DNA of 64,000 nucleotides from Paenibacillus sp. W2I17 (GTDB lineage: Bacteria > Bacillota > Bacilli > Paenibacillales > Paenibacillaceae): the NCBI RefSeq assembly GCF_030815985.1, contig NZ_JAUSXM010000001.1, positions 3,844,001 through 3,908,000 of the forward strand. The letters are read 5' to 3'. Of the stretch, positions 42,428-50,807 are shown one piece after another. The translations under genes and the position numbers were made by a program. The stretch's first letter is position 1. Each line of letters begins with the position of its first letter. Below the pieces are notes generated by a model. That model had not been told where the DNA came from, made no database searches, and saw only the letters and a list, made by a program, of their open reading frames with translations.

Positions 42428-42631
42428 ATGATTAAGGATTTGCTTTTAGCTGAGGCCAAGCAGTATGAAGTTTGTTTAGTTTTTGAGGATAATTCGAAGT
42501 ACATAGGAATGATTGAAATGTCATCAGATAAAAAAAGAGTGAAAGTCAAACACCAGGATGGTGTTGAATGGGTACCTTTAGATGAAATAAAACATTGCTC
42601 TTTGTCCGTGCCAATTAAAAATAGAGAATAA
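42428..42631 (+). CDS. Small beta-barrel (Sm/YolD C-terminal-like) protein
   Basis: 67 residues. YEVCLVFEDNSKYIGMIEMSSDKKRVKVKHQDGVEWVPLDEIKHCSL has the strand pattern of small beta-barrels and resembles the C-terminal half of the YolD-like protein in the SOS operon. The ATG at 42428 follows GGAGGG. A longer reading to 42410 is unsupported. No family name assigned. Confidence 0.65.
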   Translation: MIKDLLLAEAKQYEVCLVFEDNSKYIGMIEMSSDKKRVKVKHQDGVEWVPLDEIKHCSLSVPIKNRE

Positions 42632-42662
42632 TAATAACTATAAAGTTCAATCTTATAAATAC

Positions 42663-42752
42663 TATCAAGCGGTCCGGATCGTCAAACGTTTACTAGGCCG
42701 CAAGGCTACCGCTGAGCTGCAGACAAACATGAGCCGGACACGCTGCTTGATA
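42663..42752. other. Structured or remnant sequence
   Basis: TATCAAGC plus GTCCGG (42663-42677) pair with CCGGAC plus GCTTGATA (42734-42752). Between them the plus strand reads a short open stretch (QAVRIVKRLLGRKATAELQ). It may be a gene remnant or a small structured RNA. Confidence 0.4.
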
Positions 42753-42772
42753 AAACTCTATAATTAAAAATA

Positions 42773-42802
42773 GAGCCCCACTAACTTTTAGTAGTGGGGC
42801 TC
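42773..42802 (-). terminator. Terminator of the secreted 225-residue protein gene
   Basis: An 11-bp stem GAGCCCCACTA/TAGTGGGGCTC, then TATTTTTAA on the minus strand. Confidence 0.88.
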
Positions 42803-42823
42803 GTTCATAATTTATAAGTCCAA

Positions 42824-43501
42824 TTATTTAGTTAATGCATAGAATAAGAATAAATTGTAGCCCGAGCCCATACCTGTAGCAGTTACAGTTGCTTCAGAGT
42901 TACCTCTAGGACCTGAAACGGTTGAGTCAGGATACCAATTCACATAACCCCAGCCTGTATTATAACTAAAGGTATTAGAAGTTGGATTATTACTGAGAAC
43001 CTTTCCAACTCCTACACCTACTCCATCAGTTACTGAAGCCGATCTATTACTAACGAGCATAAATGAATTTTTTGGTTCCCAATAACCACTAAATTTTGTA
43101 ATTTGAATTTCTTGCTTGTTATTACGATGGTTATAAGTAATAGCAATATACGCTTTCACATTATTCTCTGTTTTACCAGCCTCGCCTTCATCAAAAGTGC
43201 TTATAGCATCATTATCAGTAGGGAGAGAAACAGTAACCTCGTAACTTTCAGTAACAGTTGTTTCACTGTCTGCGTTTTGAGTTCTCAATAATCCATTAGA
43301 ATTAGTTTGAGTTGACACTTGTTTCACATCTTTAAGTTCGACATCAAGTTTGTTTCCATTTTCATCAGTTACTAAAGCATTGAATTCAAATTGAGGCGGA
43401 GATGGAGTACCACCTGGTGATGCAGTCGTGGCTGTTGGTTGGGCAGTAACCCCAAAAATTAATCCTAAAGACAGAGCAAGCAATCCTAATTTCTTCTTCA
43501 C
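42824..43501 (-). CDS. Secreted protein of unknown function
   Basis: 225 residues. Signal peptide KKKLGLLALSLGLIFGVTA at residues 2-20, then a Thr/Pro-rich linker and a beta-rich body (SYEVTVSLPTDNDAISTF, GYWEPKNSFMLVSNRSASVTDGV, GWGYVNWYPDSTVSGPRG). It ends YNLFLFYALTK. No cell-wall anchor. GTG at 43501 follows AAGGAAG by 8 nt. It is AT-rich cargo left of the lysis genes; I do not recognise the family. Confidence 0.72.
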   Translation of the reverse strand: MKKKLGLLALSLGLIFGVTAQPTATTASPGGTPSPPQFEFNALVTDENGNKLDVELKDVKQVSTQTNSNGLLRTQNADSETTVTESYEVTVSLPTDNDAISTFDEGEAGKTENNVKAYIAITYNHRNNKQEIQITKFSGYWEPKNSFMLVSNRSASVTDGVGVGVGKVLSNNPTSNTFSYNTGWGYVNWYPDSTVSGPRGNSEATVTATGMGSGYNLFLFYALTK

Positions 43502-43569
43502 TTATTGTTCTTCCTTTTTTATATTCTTATAAAATATACCATAATAATCAATTAAATTCCAATATCACC

Positions 43570-43983
43570 CTAAATTTTCTTTGGTAAAGCTGACATTATA
43601 GAGAATCCTAAGATTACACTAGCCACAATCACTAAATAGTCATTAACAACAATATATTGATATATAGAATCATTTAACCATCCAAATGAGGCCCATACAT
43701 AACTTAAAGAAACAATAAGAGCCGGTAAAGTTATCAGTAGGAAACCCGATGTATCCTGTTGTTTTGTTGATCTCAATTGTCCTCTAATCATTAATCCAAG
43801 AACCACACCAATACCTCCGAAGAAAACAATTGGTATAATTGTTATCAAAAAAGGACTAACATCAAATCTCGTTCTGGCTTGCGTAAGTTGGTTATTGAGT
43901 AACATAGATCCAACTGCGAATAACACAATAATTAAAACAAGGTAAATCAAATTTTTGAGAATTCCATTTGCTTTAGTTTCCAT
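43570..43983 (-). CDS. Small four-helix membrane protein
   Basis: 137 residues with four hydrophobic segments (LIYLVLIIVLFAVGSML, FLITIIPIVFFGGIGVVLGLMI, FLLITLPALIVSLSYVWA, YLVIVASVILGFSIM). No family recognised. GAGGGG lies 8 nt before the ATG. It sits upstream of the secreted 225-residue protein on the same strand with 68 nt between, so an immunity or transport partner is conceivable but not shown. Confidence 0.68.
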   Translation of the reverse strand: METKANGILKNLIYLVLIIVLFAVGSMLLNNQLTQARTRFDVSPFLITIIPIVFFGGIGVVLGLMIRGQLRSTKQQDTSGFLLITLPALIVSLSYVWASFGWLNDSIYQYIVVNDYLVIVASVILGFSIMSALPKKI

Positions 43984-44057
43984 TTAAGTATTCCCCTCTC
44001 TTCTATCGGATATCCTAACTTTAACAATTGTGGGATTTGAAATCCATAATTATAAAA

Positions 44058-44093
44058 AAAGGCACTGCCAGCTTTATGCTAGTAGTGCCTTTA
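44058..44093. terminator. Hairpin GGCACTGCCAGC/GCTAGTAGTGCC
   Basis: A 12-bp imperfect stem with loop TTTAT, A-rich before and TTT after. No plus-strand gene ends here; it could terminate on the minus strand. Confidence 0.55.
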
Positions 44094-44248
44094 AGTAAAG
44101 GATCGGGAGTCGATACTGGAGCTACGAATAGCTCCGTGTTGTGTGTTATAGCTGACCATCTATTTAATGGATCAAATTTAAGTCTATCCATTACATCCAC
44201 TAGTTATTCTTGAAGTACTACCAGAAATTATTAAATATAATGAGAACC

Positions 44249-44274
44249 GCCCGCTGTTGTTCAAACCAGCGGGC
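44249..44274. repeat. Hairpin GCCCGCTG/CAGCGGGC
   Basis: An 8-bp perfect stem with a 10-nt loop and no U-tract. One of four hairpins within 44058-44684. No protein-coding gene is supported in 43984-44543. Confidence 0.55.
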
Positions 44275-44326
44275 ATATTCAAAGGTTACTTGTGTGCATG
44301 GACATCTTGCCACTAAACAAAATAAA

Positions 44327-44380
44327 GGCACTGCTAGCATAACGCTGGCAGGGCATTTACCGATGCTTTCGGATTTGCAA
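44327..44380. repeat. First copy of a hairpin-plus-tail repeat
   Basis: GGCACTGCTAGC-ataac-GCTGGCAGGGC, then TTTACCGATGCTTTCGGATTT. The same hairpin and tail recur at 44648-44708. Confidence 0.6.
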
Positions 44381-44543
44381 ATATATCACCCTAACTATCC
44401 ATTTCTATTCTGTATCAATCTCTTTCTGAATTTAAAACACATGACTCCCTTTTTTTAAGTAATTGCGCTCAAAATGATTTGAAATAAATGTTTTTACTTA
44501 TATTAATTCGTGCATACTATTATCTATATTGAGAGGTGCATGT

Positions 44544-44642
44544 ATGGGCTTGGTAACATATTCAATGATAATTGTGGGTGTTAGCGGATTAAGTATTGGT
44601 ATTGTAACCATAATTAAAGAGCGAAAGAAAAAGATTAAATAA
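44544..44642 (+). CDS. Possible type I toxin-like small membrane peptide (32 residues)
   Basis: ATG at 44544 with GAGAGGTG 7 nt upstream encodes a 32-residue peptide: a hydrophobic helix VTYSMIIVGVSGLSIGIVTII then a basic end KERKKKIK. A strong terminator follows 5 nt after the stop. The form matches holin-like/BsrG-TxpA type toxins of Bacillus prophages. No antisense RNA is proven. It is too short for usual gene callers. Confidence 0.6.
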   Translation: MGLVTYSMIIVGVSGLSIGIVTIIKERKKKIK

Positions 44643-44647
44643 GCAAT

Positions 44648-44684
44648 AAAAAGCACTGCTGGCGTTATGCCAGCAGTGCTTTTT
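44648..44684 (+). terminator. Terminator of the small membrane peptide gene
   Basis: A 16-bp perfect stem, AAAAAGCACTGCTGGC with GCCAGCAGTGCTTTTT, loop GTTAT. It is followed by the same ACCGATGCTTTCG tail as the copy at 44327 and can also end the lysis transcript on the minus strand. Confidence 0.88.
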
Positions 44685-44722
44685 TACCGATGCTTTCGTA
44701 TTTCGTTTTTTTATTAATACAA

Positions 44723-46075
44723 TTATCCTTCTGCTTCAATCTTCTTCAGTCGCTCATCCATGTCAGCCACGTTTCCGTTAATCCCTGCGATTAGCTTCAG
44801 GATATTTTTCCTTAGCCTGTTCGTCACAATTCCAGATTCTTCTCGTGTAATCATTGCTCCAGGACGCGTACCATCGTAATAACCATTGGCAGTAACTTCT
44901 GCCCATGTCTCTGCTGCCCATGGGCTCACAACGTTAATGTCACGTTCTTGTGTCACTGGCTTGTCCTCCTTTACGGGCGTCTGCCCATAGTAGTTGATTA
45001 AGTATTGTGTCGGCTCCACAACTCCCGCTTCTGTGACTGTATAACCATATTGCGGACTGAAGGCTTTGCGAACTTCGTAATGCAAATGAGCTCCGCTGCT
45101 GATGCCTGTGCTGCCTTGCTTACCGATCAGTTGACCACGTTTTACTTGTTGGCCAACTTTTACGCCTGCAGCTGATAAATGGGCGTAAACGTGCAGACAA
45201 CCTTTGTCGTCCTTAATGGCCACAACTATTCCATAATTACCGAAGCCGGATCCGGACACGCCCATTTTAGCGTGAATAACCTCTCCAGCCACAAAAGCAT
45301 AGATTGGCCCGTCTGCAGGAGATACAACCAGGTCAACACCACGATGAAACTTATTAACGCCGCTTACTGGATGCTTACGCATTCCGAACGGACTTGTGAG
45401 CCGGTACCCTTCAAATGGATTACTCATGTCTTGCTCCCTTCCGTATCGTTTCTTCAAATCCGATAGGCTGCCGTTGAATTCATTCAGATCCACGTTGCCG
45501 GCAATGCCCGGTACCTTACCTGAGTCGCTATATTGCCATATGGTCCAGCTCTTCCATGCGGGCTGATCATCCGGAACACGAGTGTTACTATAACGTGCAA
45601 TCCAAAGATCATAACCGGAAAGACCAGTATCAAAATTGCTTGCGAATGAGTTGCCCGTATAGATGATCGGTTTGATCCCTGTCAGCCGCTCCAGCTCAGT
45701 CAAAAAAGCTTTGGCCACAATGTTAATCTGTGCCTTGCTGATCCCTTCAGGATTGTTCTCGTAGTCCATCACAGGCGGTAACTGTAACGCTTTTGCCCCG
45801 CCGATCTCCTCGAGGGATTTTACGTAATGGACTGCTTCGGCCTTGGCTGCAGCTGCTGTTGTTGCCTTCAGGAAGTGATACGTACCAACCAACAAACCCG
45901 CCGACAAGGCACCCTTAACGTTGGTCACAAAATTCGGATCAGTGTATGTTTGGCCTTCCGTGGCCTTGATGAACACAAATTCTCGCTTGTCCGCTTTCAC
46001 CTGAAGCCAATCAATCTTGCCTTGGTAACGGGAGACATCGATCCCTTGAACATTACTTTCTTTTCTTTGTTGCAT
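44723..46075 (-). CDS. Phage endolysin: GH25 muramidase plus M23 endopeptidase
   Basis: 450 residues. Residues 8-205 form a GH25 lysozyme (GIDVSRYQGKIDW, KATEGQTYTDPNF, catalytic PVMDYENN). Residues about 220-365 form an M23 peptidase with HRGVDLV, HVYAHL and HLHYEV zinc ligands. The C-terminal 80 residues (WAAETWAEVTANGYYDGTRP, then REESGIVTNRLR) are a substrate-binding-like end. No signal peptide, so release needs the adjacent holin. GGAGGG lies upstream of the ATG. The two catalytic domains cut glycan and cross-bridge of the cell wall. Confidence 0.93.
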   Translation of the reverse strand: MQQRKESNVQGIDVSRYQGKIDWLQVKADKREFVFIKATEGQTYTDPNFVTNVKGALSAGLLVGTYHFLKATTAAAAKAEAVHYVKSLEEIGGAKALQLPPVMDYENNPEGISKAQINIVAKAFLTELERLTGIKPIIYTGNSFASNFDTGLSGYDLWIARYSNTRVPDDQPAWKSWTIWQYSDSGKVPGIAGNVDLNEFNGSLSDLKKRYGREQDMSNPFEGYRLTSPFGMRKHPVSGVNKFHRGVDLVVSPADGPIYAFVAGEVIHAKMGVSGSGFGNYGIVVAIKDDKGCLHVYAHLSAAGVKVGQQVKRGQLIGKQGSTGISSGAHLHYEVRKAFSPQYGYTVTEAGVVEPTQYLINYYGQTPVKEDKPVTQERDINVVSPWAAETWAEVTANGYYDGTRPGAMITREESGIVTNRLRKNILKLIAGINGNVADMDERLKKIEAEG

Positions 46076-46087
46076 CGTAATCCCTCC

Positions 46088-46564
46088 TTAAACTGCAGGC
46101 TTTTGAGTTGTTACATCTGGGTCTTCTTTCGGTGGATCTGGCAGATTTGGATTCTCCGGTACCGAACTCTTAGACTCAAAAATCTTGACGGCATTACGCA
46201 GGACATCAGGCATAGGTACACCCATGCGTCCCAAGTTCTCAGTGATAGACAGGAGTTCATTAGCTAGATAGAAAAAGACAACAGCATCTTGGATGATTCC
46301 GGTTCCTCCAGTCACGATGATATCCACAAAATGCGAAATGGTCACCACTAAAAAAATGGCCGCTTTCCGGGCAATCCCTTCAAAACCTACACGGCTGCGT
46401 AGCTCATGTTTGATCCAGGCTGCAGCCCATCCAGTTACCCAATCTACAACAACAAAAATCAGTAGTATATTAATCAAAATTCCCCAACCTCCATAGAGGT
46501 ACCCCGCGCCAGCCCCCACAACTGCGGATACCATTTTAATGACACCAGACATCCCCTCGTTCAT
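46088..46564 (-). CDS. Phage holin family protein (phi29/Holin_4 type)
   Basis: 158 residues. Three hydrophobic stretches: MVSAVVGAGAGYLYGGWGILINILLIFVVVDWVTGWAAA and, after a basic loop (KHELRSRVGFEGIARKAAIF), a second pair through VVTISHFVDIIVTG and VVFFYLANELLSI. The C-terminal tail is charged and Pro-rich. This is the Bacillus/Clostridium toxin-secretion/holin layout. It lies directly upstream of the endolysin gene in transcription order, with 12 nt between. Confidence 0.9.
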   Translation of the reverse strand: MNEGMSGVIKMVSAVVGAGAGYLYGGWGILINILLIFVVVDWVTGWAAAWIKHELRSRVGFEGIARKAAIFLVVTISHFVDIIVTGGTGIIQDAVVFFYLANELLSITENLGRMGVPMPDVLRNAVKIFESKSSVPENPNLPDPPKEDPDVTTQKPAV

Positions 46565-46619
46565 GTCGTTTCCTCATCTCTTTGTAATGTGCAATCCACT
46601 GGCCACTCCAGACACAACA

Positions 46620-46654
46620 AAAAACACGCTCCGGATCCGGACGTGCTGTGTTTT
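46620..46654 (-). terminator. Terminator after the tail-tip genes
   Basis: AAAACAC / GTGTTTT flank an inner CCGGATCCGG. T-rich on the minus strand. It separates the tail module from the lysis genes; some read-through must serve the latter or they have their own promoter. Confidence 0.6.
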
Positions 46655-46728
46655 CTATATTCACCTGACTTATATCACCCCTCTCACAACGTCACACCCT
46701 TTCCCCCTGCTATCTCTCTATATTGCGA

Positions 46729-47160
46729 CTAACCTTCTCTTTCTATTGTCAAAAAATCTGATAGCATAGACACTTGGGTTATATAGACGCTACCCGCGCC
46801 GTTAGTGCTCCAGATATATATAGACACCTTATCTCCCACTCTAAAAGATACAGTTTCTTCAAAAGTTATGCCTGGTTGAGTATCAGTAGAGGTTCTCACG
46901 GTGCCATAAGCTATATCATTTACATAAACTCGTGCATTTGAAATATTCCCACTACCTGGATATCGCCATAAATTAAATCTGACTTTAATTGTCCCTCCTG
47001 ATTTATTGAACCTTACACCTAGAACCTCTGTTGGAGTGGTGTTTGAAGTTTGTAACATATCCGCTCTTCTAAAAATTGCGCCGTTGCCCAATTCTTGATT
47101 TCCTGAAATGGGACCACCCAACCCGTAATTGCTCAATTCAAAATTATCAAGTGTCGGCAT
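46729..47160 (-). CDS. Phage tail-tip/fibre accessory protein
   Basis: 143 residues, beta-rich (VLGVRFNKSGGTIKVRFNLWRYPG, VSFRVGDKVSIYIWSTNGAGSVYITQVSML). No family name certain. It overlaps the stop/start of the next gene upstream, the usual packing in tail operons. Probably a receptor or fibre-tip component. Confidence 0.68.
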   Translation of the reverse strand: MPTLDNFELSNYGLGGPISGNQELGNGAIFRRADMLQTSNTTPTEVLGVRFNKSGGTIKVRFNLWRYPGSGNISNARVYVNDIAYGTVRTSTDTQPGITFEETVSFRVGDKVSIYIWSTNGAGSVYITQVSMLSDFLTIEREG

Positions 47161-47762
47161 TATGTCACCACCTGTGCATTGATATGAACGAAAACAGCCG
47201 TATTAGTATTGGATACCTTCGAAGCAATACCTTCTCCGCTTTCTATTATTTGATCTAAAGTAGGTATTAACATCGTGTCTAGTGGTTTCAAAGGATGATT
47301 GCAAATAATGTAATTAGACCCAAACTTCATATCAAACGTAATTGGATCATTAGCGGCAGTACATATAGCAATTGATTTTACTAAAAACTTACCACTCGAT
47401 ACGGTTATATCCGATGTTGTCGCCCTAAATCTGAACGTAATTAAATCCGTTCTATCCGTGTCGTACCCACTCAACCTAACATGGATTGTATTGGCTGTTT
47501 GCGCCCATACAGTTATAGTTTGTCCCGAGAACAACACTTGGTCAAATACGGGGATCACTAAAGTTTCATAAGGTTTTATAGAGCGACTCCACACAAAATC
47601 AATACCGTTTAACCGAATGAAAAAATTTTGCGCTGTTGGACTTGAATTGCAAACTGTCATCGATTTTAGAACGGTCCTTTTCCCGGTAGGAGGCGTATAA
47701 ATTGACGTATCTGCTACCGTTGACATGTAACCTCCATACAGCTTTTTAATGATGTCAGCCAT
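47160..47762 (-). CDS. Phage tail protein with internal duplication
   Basis: 200 residues. Two similar halves: TPPTGKRTVLKSMTVCN with LVIPVFDQVLFSGQTI (residues 20-95), and SSGKFLVKSIAICT with LIPTLDQIIESGEGI (120-185). Each ends near a valine-rich strand (HVRLSGYD, VFVHINAQVV). A two-domain beta protein next to the fibre; probably a tail-tip or collar part. Confidence 0.72.
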   Translation of the reverse strand: MADIIKKLYGGYMSTVADTSIYTPPTGKRTVLKSMTVCNSSPTAQNFFIRLNGIDFVWSRSIKPYETLVIPVFDQVLFSGQTITVWAQTANTIHVRLSGYDTDRTDLITFRFRATTSDITVSSGKFLVKSIAICTAANDPITFDMKFGSNYIICNHPLKPLDTMLIPTLDQIIESGEGIASKVSNTNTAVFVHINAQVVT

Positions 47763-48458
47763 CTAAAACGCCCCCCATACTTTTGGTTGTGGTGTTTGCA
47801 ATATCCACGGGAACCAATCACCGTTATCGCGATTTCTCACATACACTTTCGAGAATCCTGTAGCTCGTTGCATTAAAAAGCTCTCGGAATAAGATATAAC
47901 TTCTACGTACCAGGTTCCCATTTCCGGCGCATTAGTTGAAAAAAATGGTGCGTAATAAAAGCCAGGCGCTAGCACGTTATTCAAGTTAGAATTAGAGGGA
48001 AGGATTTTAACGTCCCCGCTATCCTCTGTAAGCTTGAATTTTTGCCACGGTCGTTCATTTACATAAGTCTGAGCGTTCGCGTTGGCCAGGGGCAGTATCT
48101 CTTCAAGTTCGTCTCTTGTAGGTACTTTATTCCACGGACCCCATCCGAAATAGTAGTTTCTTTGGTACACTTCCAGATTCCCAGGCTGAAAAGTGGTTAG
48201 GGTTTGCAACACTCCCGCATGTGGCTCAACCGTTAAATGGAAGGCCTCTTCTGTTGGAGAATTAAGCAAGGTTTCTACAGTAGCATTAGCCGGGCAATAA
48301 TAGTTGCCTTCTTCCATATAGGTATTAAGGTCTTCTCCCGCAGGAATGACAATCGATTTTTTAATAAACCCATCATGCAGCCCGTTAATTTCCTCTCCGA
48401 TCGCATTCATATCATCAGGCTTAACTTTGTCACTTATCTTCCAATCTGTTTTTGCCAT
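47763..48458 (-). CDS. Phage tail fibre protein with pyocin-knob-like domains
   Basis: 231 residues. The N-terminal KTDWKISDKVKPDDMNAIGEEIN is the usual Firmicute fibre adaptor. Two knob-like modules follow, with NYYCPANATVETLLNSPTEEAFHL / YYFGWGPWNKVPT and GFYYAPFFSTNAPEMGTWYVEV / DNGDWFPWILQTP. The knob fold is associated with receptor binding. It sits between the DUF2313-type protein and the tail-tip accessory genes. Confidence 0.82.
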   Translation of the reverse strand: MAKTDWKISDKVKPDDMNAIGEEINGLHDGFIKKSIVIPAGEDLNTYMEEGNYYCPANATVETLLNSPTEEAFHLTVEPHAGVLQTLTTFQPGNLEVYQRNYYFGWGPWNKVPTRDELEEILPLANANAQTYVNERPWQKFKLTEDSGDVKILPSNSNLNNVLAPGFYYAPFFSTNAPEMGTWYVEVISYSESFLMQRATGFSKVYVRNRDNGDWFPWILQTPQPKVWGAF

Positions 48459-48742
48459 CAGTCTGTAGCCTCCTCTATTTCAAACGTCTCCAGCATCAGC
48501 GTGTCCGATATAACGGGCAAATTGACTGGCTTCGAGCTCACTCGGATATTCGGACCTTTAACCTCAATCAAAGTGACCATGGACACGTCCGCAGCAGGAA
48601 TCAAAAAGTTAACCGCAACTGTTGATTCCGTGACCGCTTTTTCTGAAAAGTTGGTTATCTCATATACCCCATTGATGACTACCTTAGTGATACGGGAGTT
48701 CAAATGTGCGGCCAATTCGTTCAATATTTCTTGATCGATCAT
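48458..48742 (-). CDS. Small phage tail protein
   Basis: 94 residues (LNELAAHLNSRITKVVINGVYEITNFSEKAV, VNFLIPAADVSMVTLIEVKG). Family not recognised, but position between YmfQ-like and fibre genes and tight overlap with both mark it as a tail component. Confidence 0.7.
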   Translation of the reverse strand: MIDQEILNELAAHLNSRITKVVINGVYEITNFSEKAVTESTVAVNFLIPAADVSMVTLIEVKGPNIRVSSKPVNLPVISDTLMLETFEIEEATD

Positions 48743-49320
48743 AAGACCACCTCCGGACCTAAATCAGCGAATGACTTTTCACCGAGTTCCCAACCACCGT
48801 CCAATCCATAATTCCAAGACACATCTCGTTTGACGGTCGTATGTTTAACACTGATCCTGTGCCGTAAGGAAGTGTTTTGCTGGTACACCATATTGGCTGG
48901 TTTCACTATTTGGACAGTGTGTTGCACTTCCCGAAACAGGTTGGCGTTCTCAATATTTGTCGTGACCAATAGCAAGAACTCTGTTGGCTTTACCGTCACG
49001 ACGGCCATACCCGGACCGATCAACCGATCGAGCTGAGCCTGAAGCCAACGCTGAGTGAACGGCGGTTTGGTCGATTGACGGTTAATGATGCGCCGGCGGC
49101 GGAAGTCTAAAGATTCCTTTGAAGGATCAGCCTGAATACGCAACATCTTTTCTCTACGCCGTACTGCCGTCGAGCTGGCTGTCATGATGAACATGTCGTT
49201 ACGTTGACGCAATATCCCGGTAGCAATGTTATCTAACTCTATCTCCTGTGCCATCAGTAATGAAGTCATCTGCTTGCTGTCCACATAATACGGCGGCAGA
49301 TACTCCACGAGTCTACTCAT
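48739..49320 (-). CDS. Phage tail protein, DUF2313/YmfQ (gp48-like)
   Basis: 193 residues. LVEYLPPYYVDSKQMTSLLMAQEIELDNI and the basic MLRIQADPSKESLDFRRRRIINRQSTKPPFTQRWLQAQLD block are the DUF2313 pattern. In PBSX-like phages this protein lies next to gpJ and helps to connect baseplate and fibre. It overlaps the baseplate gene by 8 nt. Confidence 0.85.
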   Translation of the reverse strand: MSRLVEYLPPYYVDSKQMTSLLMAQEIELDNIATGILRQRNDMFIMTASSTAVRRREKMLRIQADPSKESLDFRRRRIINRQSTKPPFTQRWLQAQLDRLIGPGMAVVTVKPTEFLLLVTTNIENANLFREVQHTVQIVKPANMVYQQNTSLRHRISVKHTTVKRDVSWNYGLDGGWELGEKSFADLGPEVVL

Positions 49321-50398
49321 TAAGTGTCACCGTCCCTCGTTGCGGCACCTGATCAACCGTCAGAGTGATGTTGGCAGTAGACCCATTTAATTGTGTACCA
49401 ATCACATCTACAACGCCGGAAACGGTCAGTATGCGCGATTCGAGTGGCGCAACTCGTATAATCAATGGTGCCTCAGTTTCCCATGATTGACGTAAAGCAA
49501 GGAGGTAAGCATTGATCACTTCTTCAACGTCTTGCTGTACTTGTCCGATTGTTGTATCGCCATCTAGTGTCAATGTGGTTGTAATGTTGATCGTGAACCA
49601 GGTAACCCCATCTATCGTTACGGTATGGCCGATTGGAGCTAATCCGAGCCCTTGTCCTGCCAAAGCCACCGGATCAACGAGTTCTTGCAACTGATTGATC
49701 AAAGCCGTTGAAGGTGGAACATTCCCGGTTGCCATTATCGTTGCTTTGACGGAGCCGCCCCCTTGCCAAACTGGAGTGATTCGCACTGCCCCAACCCCGT
49801 CCAACGCTCTAATCATCTGGCGGTAATCAGCAACATTACCGCCAAAAGGTTGTTCATTAATTTCAACAAAAAATCGTTCACGCAGCTGGTCGTCCGTTTC
49901 CTCGTCTTCCCCAGGTACCAGGATGTCGTTCAAGGTTGCCGACGCTAAATCGTTAATGTACTCCATTGGTAGCAACGAACCGAATGGGGCATTTCCCAAG
50001 ACTCCTGCAGTTTCAGAAGTCACTTTGTAAACGCCTTGTGAAACTCTTTCGGTGACTGAGTAATTCAAATCCTCAATAAAAAAGCGGCTACCGATGGTTA
50101 CATCAATACCCGCTCCATTCGAATCCAAAAATGTGCCTTTTCGAACTGCAAACGTTGCTTGCTTCCGATTAACCCCCCATTCAGCTGCTCCTTCAGTAAG
50201 GTATTCTCCCGTTGCTGTATCGACGTTGTATAAGTCGTCACCGGCAGATAAATCGATGTACATCTGAGCGAATTCAGCTGCTGCAGGTGCTAATGAATCA
50301 TAAATAATACTTCCAGGGCGCTTGTCCAAATCATCAGGCACCCTATCAAGCATCCTTTGCAAGATGGCTTCATATTCGTATTCTTCTGTATCAAACAC
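49313..50398 (-). CDS. Baseplate J/gp47 family protein (XkdT-like)
   Basis: 361 residues. ILQRMLDRVPDDLDKRPGSIIYDSLAPAAAEFAQMYI is the typical start and RERFFVEINEQPFGGNVADYRQMIRALDGVGAVRITP the conserved centre of baseplate wedge proteins. Many copies of this family form the hexagonal wedge around the hub of contractile tails. It overlaps the XkdS-like gene by 8 nt. Confidence 0.93.
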   Translation of the reverse strand: MFDTEEYEYEAILQRMLDRVPDDLDKRPGSIIYDSLAPAAAEFAQMYIDLSAGDDLYNVDTATGEYLTEGAAEWGVNRKQATFAVRKGTFLDSNGAGIDVTIGSRFFIEDLNYSVTERVSQGVYKVTSETAGVLGNAPFGSLLPMEYINDLASATLNDILVPGEDEETDDQLRERFFVEINEQPFGGNVADYRQMIRALDGVGAVRITPVWQGGGSVKATIMATGNVPPSTALINQLQELVDPVALAGQGLGLAPIGHTVTIDGVTWFTINITTTLTLDGDTTIGQVQQDVEEVINAYLLALRQSWETEAPLIIRVAPLESRILTVSGVVDVIGTQLNGSTANITLTVDQVPQRGTVTLNE

Positions 50399-50807
50399 TA
50401 CCGACCACCTCCGTTAGCCGCAGATCCCCTTCGTTTGTGACAACGGTGAATGTGACCGTTGCACTGTCGCCCTGCTGCTCGATATCAAAATCCTTTACCT
50501 CGCTGATTCGCTCATCGTAAATCAATGCCTCAGTGATAACCCTTGGCAGTTCCGATGCTACAAAACCCGCACTTGACGCTAGGCCCACAACAGTATCAGA
50601 TTCGGCACCGTAGGAGTCGGGATATATGACATGCTCAAATCGGATCGTCCGGATGGCTTTGATGATAAATTGCTTCATCGCATCCAGCCCATCTATAGCT
50701 CGTCCAATTTCGCCAGTTGCTGGATCAAATGAATATGTCCGAGTCGGCTGTACCTCAGAACTGAAGAGATCCGGCACTTGAATATTCAAATCAGGAGTCA
50801 GCGCCAT
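50391..50807 (-). CDS. DUF2634 baseplate protein (XkdS-like)
   Basis: 138 residues, gp25/W-like fold. RTYSFDPATGEIGRAIDGLDAMKQFIIKAIRTIRFEHVIYPDSYG is the diagnostic block; the C-terminus VTFTVVTNEGDLRLTEVV is the usual beta end. It links the wedge to the tail sheath in contractile systems. Confidence 0.9.
   Translation of the reverse strand: MALTPDLNIQVPDLFSSEVQPTRTYSFDPATGEIGRAIDGLDAMKQFIIKAIRTIRFEHVIYPDSYGAESDTVVGLASSAGFVASELPRVITEALIYDERISEVKDFDIEQQGDSATVTFTVVTNEGDLRLTEVVGSV

Noticed and set aside
44028..44213. 61-codon plus-strand ORF
   Set aside because: Runs through the hairpin at 44058-44093 and lacks a ribosome site.
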